A stretch of DNA of 64,000 bases from Ferrimicrobium sp. (GTDB lineage Bacteria; Actinomycetota; Acidimicrobiia; Acidimicrobiales; Acidimicrobiaceae): positions 62,001 to 126,000 of the forward strand of contig NZ_DAHVNP010000028.1 in the NCBI RefSeq assembly GCF_027319265.1. The letters are read 5' to 3'. This document shows positions 8,484 through 17,334 of the stretch, piece after piece. Numbering within the stretch: the stretch's first letter is position 1; every line of letters begins with the position of its first letter. The notes below the pieces were generated by a model, which searched no databases, had not been told where the DNA came from, and saw only the letters and a program-made list of their open reading frames with translations. Made by a program: the position numbers and the translations under genes.

Positions 8484-9179
8484 TTATTCGAGACCAAAGA
8501 ATGCATCCCTTAGGGCCGCATCATCGGAGAAGGAGTCTTTGGTACCCGAGAAGCGAATCCTTCCTCCCTCAAGGACGGAGACTGCATCAGCGATCTCCAA
8601 GAATGAGACATTTTGCTCTGCTACTAAGAGGGTGGTGCTCCCACGCAACTCTGCTAGTCGGTCCACGACCTCTGACACATAACGCGGAGAGAGACCGGCG
8701 GAGGGCTCATCCAGCAAGAGCACCTTTGGCTGGGAGACGAGCGCTCTGGCAATGGCGACGAGTTTACGCTGACCACCTGAGAGCCCACCGGCAAGTGCGC
8801 GCCGACGTCCCCGTAACTCGGCAAACCTACTGTAGGCGAATTCGATGGCCTCTTTTCTCTTGCTGGGAGGAACCACCAATGCGCTCAATCGTAGGTTGTC
8901 CTCCACGGTGAGGTCTGGAAAGATGCCAACCTCGCTGGTGAAACCAAGGCCAATCTTCGTGCGTTGGGGTGCAGACAATCTTGTGATATCGTTACCATCG
9001 ACATGGACACTGCCCGCCCAACAGGGTAACAGACCAACGAGAACCTTGAGAAGCGTTGACTTACCCGCCCCGTTCGCACCAAGGAGAACGTGCACCTCGT
9101 TCTCTTGAACGCTGAGATCGAGACCCCACAAAATCTGCACGCTTCCGTAGCCCGACTCGACACCTTCAGCTCGTAGCAC
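8484..9179 (-). CDS. livF: Branched-chain amino acid-type ABC importer, ATPase LivF
   Basis: 231 residues if started at the GTG at 9179, which has AAGGAA five bases upstream. An in-frame start at 9230 would overlap livG by 65 bp and adds no homology. Walker A is LLGANGAGKSTLLK, the signature is LSGGQRKLVAIARAL and Walker B is VLLLDEPSAGLSP, with a switch His replaced in 'LLVAEQN', as is normal for LivF. It energises uptake of a branched-chain amino acid, amide or urea together with LivG and the LivHM pore. It is the last gene of the operon and overlaps livG by 14 bp. Confidence 0.92.
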   Translation of the reverse strand: MLRAEGVESGYGSVQILWGLDLSVQENEVHVLLGANGAGKSTLLKVLVGLLPCWAGSVHVDGNDITRLSAPQRTKIGLGFTSEVGIFPDLTVEDNLRLSALVVPPSKRKEAIEFAYSRFAELRGRRRALAGGLSGGQRKLVAIARALVSQPKVLLLDEPSAGLSPRYVSEVVDRLAELRGSTTLLVAEQNVSFLEIADAVSVLEGGRIRFSGTKDSFSDDAALRDAFFGLE

Positions 9180-9903
9180 TGTCGTTCCTTCCAAGGAAGA
9201 CCTCTTGAACTCGATTATCTGCGAGTGCATCGCGCAGCGAACCCTGAAAGATCACTTGACCTGCCGTAAGCACATAGACGCCATCAACCACCTGTTCAAG
9301 AAAGCCCATCAGATGTTCAACCACCACCAACGAGATGCCTTCGTCGACGAGGTTCCTGAGCATCGCAGCCACATCCTGAAGTTCGTTGGGGGTCAAACCA
9401 GCGGCGAGTTCATCGATAAACAAGAGACGCGGCGACATCACCAGCGCTCGTGCCAAGTCCAGACGTTTCTGTTGTGCCGCCGTTAGGTCGCTCGCTGAGG
9501 CTCGTGACTCGCGCAGTAAATTCGTCGTCTCGAGTACTTCATCGACACCTCTCGGGTGATGGGCGTGATGCGCAGCCACCTCCACATTCTCGCGCACCGT
9601 CAAACTGGCGAATGGCTTCGAGATCTGAAAGGTACGGTTGATGCCCGCGCGAGCGATGACATCAGCCCGTTTTCCTGTAAGGTTCGCACCTGCGAAGTGT
9701 ATCGACCCTGCCGCTGGTGGGTACAGTCCGCAGACGGTATTGACCAATGTCGTCTTGCCAGAGCCATTCGGTCCAACCAGTCCGATCGCCTGCGAAGCTC
9801 CCACCTCGATCGAGACGCCGTCGAGCGCGCGAAACTTTCCAAACCGAGTCACGAGGTCCGCAACCTGGAGCAAGGGGGAGCTCGGCGTCACCGTATCGAC
9901 CAT
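9166..9903 (-). CDS. livG: Branched-chain amino acid-type ABC importer, ATPase LivG
   Basis: 245 residues. Walker A is GLVGPNGSGKTTLVN. The helical region contains the LivG-typical GINRTFQISKPFASLTVREN. The signature is degenerate (LTAAQQKRLDLARAL instead of LSGGQQ). Walker B is LLFIDELAAGL and the switch is VVVEHLMGF. It pairs with LivF as the second nucleotide-binding subunit. Its ATG abuts the end of livM by one base, so the genes are translationally coupled. The ligand cannot be decided from the ATPase. Confidence 0.92.
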   Translation of the reverse strand: MVDTVTPSSPLLQVADLVTRFGKFRALDGVSIEVGASQAIGLVGPNGSGKTTLVNTVCGLYPPAAGSIHFAGANLTGKRADVIARAGINRTFQISKPFASLTVRENVEVAAHHAHHPRGVDEVLETTNLLRESRASASDLTAAQQKRLDLARALVMSPRLLFIDELAAGLTPNELQDVAAMLRNLVDEGISLVVVEHLMGFLEQVVDGVYVLTAGQVIFQGSLRDALADNRVQEVFLGRNDSATS

Positions 9904-10895
9904 CAGCGGGAACTCCTCATAAACGGTCGGTGTTCGTGTAAGTATCGCGCGATGCCGGCGAGACCCCGTGGAGCAAACAACACCAAGAGCACGATCACGA
10001 GACCATAGATCAATTGGAAGTACTGCGGGTTGGAGACACCCACCACGTTATACACCGCATACAGCACCGCCGCACCCAGCGTCGGTCCCCAAATCGTACC
10101 GATGCCCCCGAACAACGCGAAGACGATGGCAAAAACCGATACCGTCACATCAAAGACGTCCTGCGGGTAAAACACACTGATGGCCCAACCGTAGATCGCG
10201 CCTCCGATCCCAGCGATCGCGGCAGCGATCAGCCACGCGTAGAACCGATCGCGTGCGACATTGATACCCGCCATTGAGGCCGAGTAAGGATCGTCGCGTA
10301 TCGCCTTGAGGGTCATCCCATACCGCGAGTTTTTGATCAACACCACTGCGAGGATCGAGACTGCCGCGAGACCAACAGCCATACCAAATGACCATCCAGA
10401 GGAGTAGACCGCTGCTAAATTCAATCCGTACGGTCCATTGGTTATTTTCGTAAGCGATGGATTGGCGACGATTGCATAGAGCGCCTCCCCCACGGCGAGT
10501 GTCGTCAAGGCAAAATAGGCACCTTTGAGCCGGAACAGGGGCAACATCACTGCCCCGACGACAACCCCACCAACACCGCCAAAGAGGGCCGCCACCGGCC
10601 CAGAGAGACCAAGGTGCACGATCCCATAACCGGCAACATAGGCCCCTATCCCAAAGAACCCGAAGTATCCAAAGGGAAGATAGCCGGTAAAGCCATAGAT
10701 GATGTTGATCCCTTGAGCCAGAGCGATGTAGATCGCCATATCGACCAAGAGTAACTCATTGGAGTAGACGTGGACCGCGACGAGAAAGGCCAGCACCGGG
10801 ATCGCGACTGCCATGCCAGGCGAAAGAAACCGGCGCCACCTTGGCCCCTGCTTCCCTTCTCCCACCATCGGCACCTGGCGTGCGCTAAGCGACAC
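9903..10895 (-). CDS. livM: Branched-chain amino acid-type ABC importer, permease LivM
   Basis: 330 residues from a GTG at 10895 that has an AAGGAGG ribosome site four to five bases upstream; a TTG at 10910 is in frame but would place that site inside the gene. Eight or so hydrophobic segments follow. The LivM family blocks are visible: GINIIYGFTGYLPFGYFGFFGIGAYVAG, then KAIRDDPYSASMAGIN, then a cytoplasmic loop and FALFGGIGTIWGPTLGA. It forms half of the transmembrane pore. It overlaps livH by 11 bp. Confidence 0.92.
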   Translation of the reverse strand: MSLSARQVPMVGEGKQGPRWRRFLSPGMAVAIPVLAFLVAVHVYSNELLLVDMAIYIALAQGINIIYGFTGYLPFGYFGFFGIGAYVAGYGIVHLGLSGPVAALFGGVGGVVVGAVMLPLFRLKGAYFALTTLAVGEALYAIVANPSLTKITNGPYGLNLAAVYSSGWSFGMAVGLAAVSILAVVLIKNSRYGMTLKAIRDDPYSASMAGINVARDRFYAWLIAAAIAGIGGAIYGWAISVFYPQDVFDVTVSVFAIVFALFGGIGTIWGPTLGAAVLYAVYNVVGVSNPQYFQLIYGLVIVLLVLFAPRGLAGIARYLHEHRPFMRSSR

Positions 10896-11763
10896 GTTGC
10901 CTCCTTCCAAGTAGACCCTGTGGCCGAAGGAGCATGGTAAGGATAACTAATGCATACGGCACCAAGTTCGACCAACTCGGCGCATAAACCTGTGCTAATT
11001 GGGTCACGACACCAAAGATCAGTGCCGCGATCACCGTACCAACCGGGTTACCCAGCGAACCAAAGACGATAATCGCAAAGGCCGTGATCGTCAAGGCCAC
11101 CCCATCCGTGGGGGCGATACCTCCAAAGATGAATATTCCCATCGTTCCGGCGGCGGCAGCCAGACCAAAGCCGACACCAAAGAACAGACCTGACACCAGC
11201 CTCGACTCGATCCCCGCCGTCGCCGCCTCGCTCGTAGACGACATCACTGCACGCACCCGCAGGCCAAAAGGGGTACGGTAAAGGAGCCAAAGAAACACTG
11301 CGAGAATCGGAATGCTCACGAGCGCGGCAACCCACCATATCCCAGGATACGACTCGCCAAGCAGATGCAGCGATGAGACTGGAAGGGCGCTCGTAGGCAG
11401 CGAGTGTTCATTTGGACCGAAGATGAGCGATGCAGCTGCCTCAATAACCTGGGACAACCCGAAGAAGAGAATAAGGGAGAGGGTTTCGGGATCAGAGGAC
11501 TTCGTCAATCGCGGCGTCAGATACCGATGGACTAAAAACCCTAGCGCGATCGCGAACGGCAGTACGACCACCGCCGCGACGATCGGGGACAGGTGGGCGG
11601 TCTCGTAGAGCTCCCAAGCCGCATAACCACCGAGTACCACGATATCGCCATGAGCGAGGTTGATAATGCGCTGTGCTCCAAAGACGACATTAAGGCCCAT
11701 CGCAAACAGCGCGTAATAGATACCAAGGAGAATACCCCCGACAACAGCGAACTCAAAAAGCAC
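10885..11763 (-). CDS. livH: Branched-chain amino acid-type ABC importer, permease LivH
   Basis: 292 residues from the GTG at 11763, preceded by GGGAG at a five-base gap; a TTG eight codons upstream (11787) is possible but has no ribosome site. The LivH hallmark VFGAQRIINLAHGDIVVLGGYAAW is near the N-terminus, and the C-terminal blocks ALTITAFAIIVFGSLGNPVGT are present, with about eight membrane spans. It forms the second half of the pore. A strong hairpin separates it from the binding-protein gene upstream, which probably lowers permease expression relative to the binding protein. Confidence 0.92.
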   Translation of the reverse strand: MLFEFAVVGGILLGIYYALFAMGLNVVFGAQRIINLAHGDIVVLGGYAAWELYETAHLSPIVAAVVVLPFAIALGFLVHRYLTPRLTKSSDPETLSLILFFGLSQVIEAAASLIFGPNEHSLPTSALPVSSLHLLGESYPGIWWVAALVSIPILAVFLWLLYRTPFGLRVRAVMSSTSEAATAGIESRLVSGLFFGVGFGLAAAAGTMGIFIFGGIAPTDGVALTITAFAIIVFGSLGNPVGTVIAALIFGVVTQLAQVYAPSWSNLVPYALVILTMLLRPQGLLGRRQRVA

Positions 11764-11794
11764 GTCTGCTCCCGGAAGGCACCCCAAGGACTTG

Positions 11795-11820
11795 TAGACC
11801 CACCCAAGCGGGTGGGTCTA
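11795..11820 (-). terminator. Intercistronic hairpin between binding-protein and livH genes
   Basis: A perfect 11-bp inverted repeat (tagacccaccc / gggtgggtcta) with a 4-base loop lies between the binding-protein stop (11836) and the livH start (11763). No T-run follows on the minus strand. It therefore looks like an attenuating or mRNA-stabilising hairpin rather than a full terminator, a common device for making more binding protein than permease. Confidence 0.75.
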
Positions 11821-11835
11821 GAGACTCCGTTTCGA

Positions 11836-13086
11836 TCATGGAGCAGGATAAACAGCGGTGGCTGTTGCCTGCGATGCCGGATAGACCGCGTGGAGGGTGA
11901 CTCCTGCACTCGAGGGGAAAAGTTGGGCCAGCGGAAGCAGCTCACCGACCTGGGCACCCTCAGAATCGAGTACGAACTTGCCATCGACCGTGGTCATATT
12001 GCCAGAGAGTGCCTGAGCACCTGCTCGGATAGCAGACTGACTCAACGACTTCGCATTCCTCAATGCACCCTCTACCACCAAGCCAGTGTTATAGCCAAGT
12101 AGGGAGAGCGTGTTGAGCTGTCCTGGATAGGCCGCCGAAAACTGGGTCTTAAAGGCAGCGGAGTTCAACCCCTCTGTGACATTGGGGTAGTTGACGTAGA
12201 GATTGGTGCCGTAAGTGTAAGTGTACTTCAGGCCAGCCGTACCGACCTCACTCTTGAAGAGACTGAGGAGCTGACCCGGAAAAACCGTGAAGGTCATCTT
12301 GGGATGCAAGCCCGCTGACTCAACATTTTGCAAGAATGCGGTATCGTTGGGCTGGTAGCCCAACTCAAGGATCGCATCTGGATGTTTTGCCTCAACAGAC
12401 TGGAGAATCGTGGTATAACTCGTGGTACTGGTAGGGACCCCCTCGTAGACCACTGGCGTGATACCCGCAGCCGTTAACTTGCTTTTGAGAGTGATCGCCT
12501 GCGATTGATCAAAGTCATTCGTCGCATACACAATGGCGACCTTCTTGATCTTCTTGGCGATAAGGAACTGTGCCAACGGATCTGGCCAGATATCAGACTC
12601 AGGCAGGTCGCAGAGGACAATGTACTTATTCGAAGGGCTGAAGAAGGGGATCCCCGTCCCTGACTGGTCAAACAAAACCACCTTGTGCGCCTCAGCGAGC
12701 GAGACAGCAGGTGCGGTGAGGACGGACCCAAAATCCGCTACCAAGATATTCACCTTGTCCTGGGTAATTAACTGATTGTAGAGGGTAGCCGCCGTCGAAG
12801 CCGAACTCAGATCATTGTAGGCCACCAGCTTGACAGGGATACGCTTCTTATAGGCACCGACATAGACCCCGCCCTTCTTATTCTCATGAGTGATCCAGAA
12901 CTTGAGGCCATCGAGCTCAGGAAGCGACGAGGTCGCAAAGGATCCAGAGCCGGAATAGGCGGTGCCGATGGTGATATCAGCTGGTGCCTTCGACGTCGAT
13001 GACGCAGTAGACGATGACGAAGAGCCACAAGCGGCTAAAACCATGCTCGCGGCAGCCGCTAACCCAACAAAAGAACGAATTTTCAC
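11836..13086 (-). CDS. LivK-type substrate-binding lipoprotein of the ABC importer
   Basis: About 416 residues from the GTG at 13086 (a TTG four codons upstream is also in frame). The lipoprotein signal peptide MKIRSFVGLAAAASMVLAAC ends in an LAAC lipobox, followed by a Ser/Thr-rich linker. The mature part is a type I periplasmic-binding (Peripla_BP_6) fold: DITIGTAYSGSGSFA, VAYNDLSSASTAATLYNQLI, VLFDQSG and KVAIVYATNDFDQSQA. It captures a small amide or amino acid-like ligand outside the cell and delivers it to LivHM. It is the first gene of the five-gene operon transcribed leftwards. The specific ligand is not decidable here. Confidence 0.9.
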   Translation of the reverse strand: MKIRSFVGLAAAASMVLAACGSSSSSTASSTSKAPADITIGTAYSGSGSFATSSLPELDGLKFWITHENKKGGVYVGAYKKRIPVKLVAYNDLSSASTAATLYNQLITQDKVNILVADFGSVLTAPAVSLAEAHKVVLFDQSGTGIPFFSPSNKYIVLCDLPESDIWPDPLAQFLIAKKIKKVAIVYATNDFDQSQAITLKSKLTAAGITPVVYEGVPTSTTSYTTILQSVEAKHPDAILELGYQPNDTAFLQNVESAGLHPKMTFTVFPGQLLSLFKSEVGTAGLKYTYTYGTNLYVNYPNVTEGLNSAAFKTQFSAAYPGQLNTLSLLGYNTGLVVEGALRNAKSLSQSAIRAGAQALSGNMTTVDGKFVLDSEGAQVGELLPLAQLFPSSAGVTLHAVYPASQATATAVYPAP

Positions 13087-13098
13087 AACTTCCCCCAA

Positions 13099-13743
13099 AC
13101 CGTACTATGCACGAAATGTGCCGAACGCCACAATAGTAACGGGATTACGACAGGATCACCCCTGATTACCATTCATTTGCCCGGCTTCTCAGCTAAATCT
13201 CAGGATACAACCCTTCGACCTCCTTCAGCTCCATGGCGGACGTGGAATCAGACGGCGACTGAGCGCCGGTCATAGGCACATGTTGGCGTGGCTCAACGGT
13301 CATGACGCAGTCACCTGGACCCACGCACAGAAGCATCCTCGATCGGGCGAGACTCCTCGATTCCCAACAGCATATCGAACGTTGCCAGTGGCGGATCGCA
13401 ACACGATCGACCTTGCCTTCAATGCTGTAGATATTGGGGTCATCCCCAGCACCGACGCTATGAGTGGCCGATAACGATCATGCTTCAATGCTAGGTGGGA
13501 GTTTCACCCCAAGAGATGGCAGATCGGTCATGGCAAGGATGTCTCAAGGTGGCTGTCAAGGGATCAACGGTGCGCACAGTTTGCTTGCGCGTAATCGCTC
13601 AATAACAATAAGATTGAGCAACTCTGCTCATCATTCGCACCGCTTCCGTGTTCCCGCAACCCTCTCGCGCCATCCACAACGGGCATGTAAGCCGGCTCGA
13701 CACCGTCATCGCCACCTCACCGACGACGTAACAGTGGCCAGAG
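13099..13743. other. Gene-poor intergenic stretch
   Basis: About 640 bp between the start of the importer operon and the end of the GntR-type gene. It should contain the importer promoter near 13100-13160. The short open frames here give no recognisable protein, and I see no strong hairpin or repeat. Confidence 0.5.
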
Positions 13744-14493
13744 TCAACTCGACTCCATCAGACGCAACCCAGTTGGTGTCACGGAGTCCAGCGCAGGGGT
13801 GAGTTCAATCTCGAAGACCGCCATCGAGGCCGGAAACAACGAGCGAGAGAAGAGGACAGGATGATCGCCTTCGTCGAAGGTGATCCGTTCACATAAAAGG
13901 CCTGGCACCCCAGAGGCAACACCCAACAGATCGGCATCCGCATCGGCGATCGTGACGCCGGCAATCGTTTGAACGGCCCGCTTGAGTGGGCGCTTGAGAA
14001 GATGGGATGCACTCAACAACTCGTAGAAGGAGCGATGTTCAAGATCGGCGATAGAAAGTCCCTTACCAAGAAAGGACGGTACCCACACCGTTACCTTTGC
14101 AAAAGGTGAACCATCAGCAAGGTTGACCCTCGTCACCTCCAGCAGTTCACCACCACCAAGCACCTCCTCGAGGCGTCCGGTAGCGGTGATCACGCGAGAC
14201 GCGACGATACGACGTCGAGGCACAACCCCAATCTCTTCGAGCTGATGCTCAATCGTTGCAAACTCTCCGAGGACCTGCCGAAGGGGTGCGCGGGTCACCA
14301 CCCATCCCCTCCCCTGTTGGGACTCCACCAGCCCCTCTCCACGAAGGATCTCTAGCGCCTTACGCACCGTGATACGTGAAACGCCGAACCGAGAGCCGAG
14401 ATCGGCTTCGGAGGGTAGGAGATCACCGGTGCGAAAATCGGCGGAGGAGATCTCCGCTCGAATCGCCTCGGCGACACTCGAATAACGGGGTAC
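13744..14493 (-). CDS. GntR-family regulator (HutC/UTRA type) with no canonical start codon
   Basis: The open frame encodes a complete GntR winged helix (VPRYSSVAEAIRAEI, then LLPSEADLGSRFGVSRITVRKAL) followed by a UTRA effector domain of about 150 residues. Between the upstream in-frame TAG (14518-14520) and the GTG at 14367 there is no ATG, GTG or TTG, yet the HTH homology starts near 14493. A start at 14367 would lose most of the HTH. An ATG (14501) and a GTG (14495) sit in another frame and would join correctly if one extra C were present in the CCCC run at 14487-14490. So this is either a frameshift or base-call error, or a non-standard start. An operator-like element covers the promoter side, suggesting autoregulation. 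Confidence 0.8.
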   Translation of the reverse strand, partial: VPRYSSVAEAIRAEISSADFRTGDLLPSEADLGSRFGVSRITVRKALEILRGEGLVESQQGRGWVVTRAPLRQVLGEFATIEHQLEEIGVVPRRRIVASRVITATGRLEEVLGGGELLEVTRVNLADGSPFAKVTVWVPSFLGKGLSIADLEHRSFYELLSASHLLKRPLKRAVQTIAGVTIADADADLLGVASGVPGLLCERITFDEGDHPVLFSRSLFPASMAVFEIELTPALDSVTPTGLRLMESS

Positions 14494-14500
14494 ACGAACA

Positions 14501-14516
14501 TGTCTTATACTTGTAT
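14501..14516. promoter_or_regulatory. Operator-like element at the gntR start
   Basis: tgtcttatacttgtat contains the inverted repeat ATAC-tt-GTAT. The same 16-mer with one change occurs at 14913-14928 in the aconitase promoter. Its position over the 5' end of the gntR-type gene fits autorepression. Confidence 0.65.
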
Positions 14517-14520
14517 CCTA

Positions 14521-14905
14521 CTACGCCAATCCGCCTCACACCAAACCGTCCTCTCGGATCGATGTCGGTAGTGACTCAGAGGTCCTCACTGGGCCCCAGG
14601 CAATGCGCGCTCCGTAGCGCCTCTCCCGCTGGTGCGTCCCCTTCGACGTCCGCAGTGCAAGGGAAAGCGCCGACTTCAACACTCCGACATAGCATCACTT
14701 GGCGTCCGGATGAAGTGTTCAACGGGCAGTGCCAAAACGCCTGCGTGGTAGATCATGGTCGTCAATGCATCGTTGGCACTACATGGTTGACCCGCGTCAA
14801 TAGCGACACCATCGCCATCCTGGAAGACTCCAATTACCCGATGCTTCTCAGTGTCGCGACGACCCGCGTTCCCCCACACCAGCGCGGGTATCGATGTATC
14901 GGATG
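14521..14905. other. Intergenic stretch between gntR-type gene and aconitase
   Basis: About 385 bp between the divergent genes. No supported reading frame is present. Apart from the two operator-like elements at its ends and the aconitase promoter, I see nothing definite. Confidence 0.5.
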
Positions 14906-14934
14906 TTGCACCTGTCTTAAACTTGTATTATACT
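14906..14934 (+). promoter_or_regulatory. Aconitase promoter with operator in its spacer
   Basis: A -35 box TTGCAC (14906-14911) and a -10 box TATACT (14929-14934) are separated by exactly 17 bp. The 16-bp element tgtcttaaacttgtat (14913-14928) fills that spacer and matches the element at the gntR start in 15 of 16 positions. A repressor bound there would block RNA polymerase. The predicted transcript starts near 14941, just before the ribosome site of the aconitase gene. Confidence 0.75.
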
Positions 14935-14959
14935 TATGGCTACCGACGAAAGGACGACC

Positions 14960-17221
14960 ATGACCACTGTAGATGCATCGACACCGGCTGCTAGTGTCAC
15001 CAAACTCTATGACCGACTCGCTGAGACCACTCCTATCGGACGTCAACGCCTCGGCCGACCACTCACCTACGCCGAGAAGGTGCTGTTTGCGCACTTCCTC
15101 CATCCGGAGACCACTGACCTTCAACGGGGGGTCAGCTATGTCGAGCTCATGCCTGATCGCGTCGCCATGCAAGATGCCACTGCCCAGATGGCCTTACTCC
15201 AGTTCATGACCGCCGGTTTGCCCCAGGTTGCGGTACCTTCGACCGTCCATTGTGACCATCTCATCCAGGCCCAGTTCGGGGCCACAGCTGATCTTGAAAC
15301 CGCTGAAGTGACCAATAAGGAGGTCTACGATTTTCTGCGTTCAGTCTCAGCCAAATACGGTCTCGGGTTCTGGGAACCAGGCTCAGGCATCATCCATCAG
15401 GTTGTGCTCGAACAGTACGCCTTCCCTGGTGCCATGATGATCGGAACCGATTCACACACTCCAAACGCCGGGGGACTCAGCATGGTCGCGATCGGTGTCG
15501 GCGGAGCCGACGCGGTCGATGTCATGGTCGGCATGCCCTTCAATGTCCGTCTGCCAAAGCTCATCGGTGTCCACCTGACCGGCAAACCCTCCGGCTGGAC
15601 CTCTGCCAAGGACGTCATCCTCCGGGTCGCTGAGATCCTCACCGTCAAGGGCGGCACCGGTGCCATCTTGGAGTACTTTGGCGAGGGAGCCAGAGCGCTC
15701 TCCACGACCGGCAAAGCCACCATCTGTAACATGGGTGCGGAGATTGGAGCGACATGCTCGCTCTTCCCTGCCGATGACAACTCTGTCGCCTATCTTCGAT
15801 CCACGGGACGAGAAGCCATTGCTGATCTGGTCGCCGCTCACTTGGGCGAACTCACTGACGACCCCGAGGTCGAACAGGATCCTCGTCCCTACTTCGATCA
15901 GTTGATCGAGATCGATCTCAATAGCCTCGAGCCCCAAATCGTTGGCCCCGGCACACCTGATCTCGGGCGAGCCGTGAGTGCCATCGGTGACGAGGCGCGG
16001 GAGAAGGGATGGCCAGAGCAGCTCTCCTATACCTTGGTTGGCTCCTGCACCAACTCCTCCTATGAGGACATCGCTCGGGCTGCGTCGATCGCTCGCTGGG
16101 CGAACGCGCGTGGCCTCACCGTCAAGAGCCCCCTCCTCGTAACCCCTGGTTCTGAGCGCGTACGTGCCACCGTAGAGCGTGACGGCCTTCTCGATGACCT
16201 ACGCGCCATCGGAGCCACTGAATTGGCGAACGCGTGTGGTCCCTGCATCGGCCAGTGGAAACGTACAGATGCGGCCGCCGAGGGAGTCAACTCGATTCTT
16301 ACCTCCTACAACCGCAACTTCCCCAAGCGTAACGACGGTAGCGCCAACACCCTGGCCTTCATCGCGTCGCCAGAGATCGTCGTGGCCTATGCACTCGTGG
16401 GGCACTTGGACTTCAACCCATTGACGGACCCGATCGAGGGTGAACTGATCCCACAACCAAGCGGCGAGATGCTCCCCTCACTTGGCTTTGCAAAGGAGCA
16501 GTCAGGTTTCCAAGCACCTCCGGTCGACACCAGCGACATCGTGGTCAAAGTCGACCCCTCCTCCGAACGTCTCCAACTCCTCACCCCCTTTGCCCCTTGG
16601 GATGGACACGACTTCCTGGCGATGCCTGTGCTCATGAAGGCCGTCGGCAAGTGCACCACTGACCATATCTCCGCAGCTGGACCTTGGCTTCGCTATCGAG
16701 GACACCTCGACAACATCTCCAACAACCTCTTCCTCGGCGTCAACAATGCCTTTGGTTCACAGGCAGGAAAGGGCTGGTGCAGCATTCATCATGCCGAGGA
16801 GTCGCTCCCAGAGATTGCGCGCCACTACAAGGCGGCAGGGATCGGCTGGGTGGCCATCGGCGACGAGAACTATGGTGAGGGTTCATCACGCGAACACGCC
16901 GCGATGGAGCCCCGTTTCCTTGGCGCAAAAGCCATCATCGCGCGATCGTTCGCTCGCATCGCTGAGACGAATCTCAAAAAACAGGGGTTACTCCCGCTCG
17001 TCTTCGCTGATAGCGGCACCTACGACCTCATCGAGAGGGATGACACGATTGACATCCTCGACCTTGCGTCCCTCGCCCCGAATCGTCCTGTTGAGGGGCG
17101 AATCCATCACGCCAACGGCGAAACGACTGACTTTACGATGACCCATACCCTCTCTCCAACCCACATCGAATGGTTCCGAGCAGGGAGCGCCCTCAATATC
17201 ATTCGCGATCGGGCCCGCTAA
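14960..17221 (+). CDS. acn: Aconitate hydratase, mitochondrial type
   Basis: 753 residues from the ATG at 14960, which has AAAGGA at 14949-14954. An upstream ATG at 14936 lies on the -10 box and is unlikely. It isomerises citrate to isocitrate in the TCA cycle. The [4Fe-4S] cysteines are seen in VGSCTNSSYED and in ANACGPCIGQWKR. TDSHTPNAGGLSMVAIGVGGADAVD and TVKGGTGAILEYFGEG match the mitochondrial-type (about 750-780 residue) enzyme rather than the roughly 900-residue AcnA. The C-terminal swivel domain carries GDENYGEGSSREHAA. The operator in its promoter points to control by the divergent GntR/UTRA regulator. Confidence 0.95.
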   Translation: MTTVDASTPAASVTKLYDRLAETTPIGRQRLGRPLTYAEKVLFAHFLHPETTDLQRGVSYVELMPDRVAMQDATAQMALLQFMTAGLPQVAVPSTVHCDHLIQAQFGATADLETAEVTNKEVYDFLRSVSAKYGLGFWEPGSGIIHQVVLEQYAFPGAMMIGTDSHTPNAGGLSMVAIGVGGADAVDVMVGMPFNVRLPKLIGVHLTGKPSGWTSAKDVILRVAEILTVKGGTGAILEYFGEGARALSTTGKATICNMGAEIGATCSLFPADDNSVAYLRSTGREAIADLVAAHLGELTDDPEVEQDPRPYFDQLIEIDLNSLEPQIVGPGTPDLGRAVSAIGDEAREKGWPEQLSYTLVGSCTNSSYEDIARAASIARWANARGLTVKSPLLVTPGSERVRATVERDGLLDDLRAIGATELANACGPCIGQWKRTDAAAEGVNSILTSYNRNFPKRNDGSANTLAFIASPEIVVAYALVGHLDFNPLTDPIEGELIPQPSGEMLPSLGFAKEQSGFQAPPVDTSDIVVKVDPSSERLQLLTPFAPWDGHDFLAMPVLMKAVGKCTTDHISAAGPWLRYRGHLDNISNNLFLGVNNAFGSQAGKGWCSIHHAEESLPEIARHYKAAGIGWVAIGDENYGEGSSREHAAMEPRFLGAKAIIARSFARIAETNLKKQGLLPLVFADSGTYDLIERDDTIDILDLASLAPNRPVEGRIHHANGETTDFTMTHTLSPTHIEWFRAGSALNIIRDRAR

Positions 17222-17243
17222 GGGCATCAACAAAGCGCCCACT

Positions 17244-17275
17244 ACGACCCCATGGCCACTCGGACGTGGGGTCGT
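17244..17275. terminator. Inverted repeat between convergent acn and gatD
   Basis: acgacccca and tggggtcgt form a 9-bp stem around a 14-base loop, in the gap between two converging genes. A bidirectional terminator is plausible, although there is no clear T-run on either side. Confidence 0.5.
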
Positions 17276-17334
17276 CGCTCTCGTTTGATCAACAGGTGCG
17301 CTCAGATCAGCAAATCGGCACGTCTGCGAGAAGC

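Noticed and set aside
9179-9230. Longer start for LivF at 9230
   Set aside because: It would overlap livG by 65 bp and has no ribosome site; the GTG at 9179 has one and matches family length.
13280-13474. A 64-codon frame whose end (AFNAVDIGVIPSTDAMSG) faintly recalls prephenate dehydratase
   Set aside because: The likeness is a few residues only, with no ribosome site, no flanking homology and a short length.
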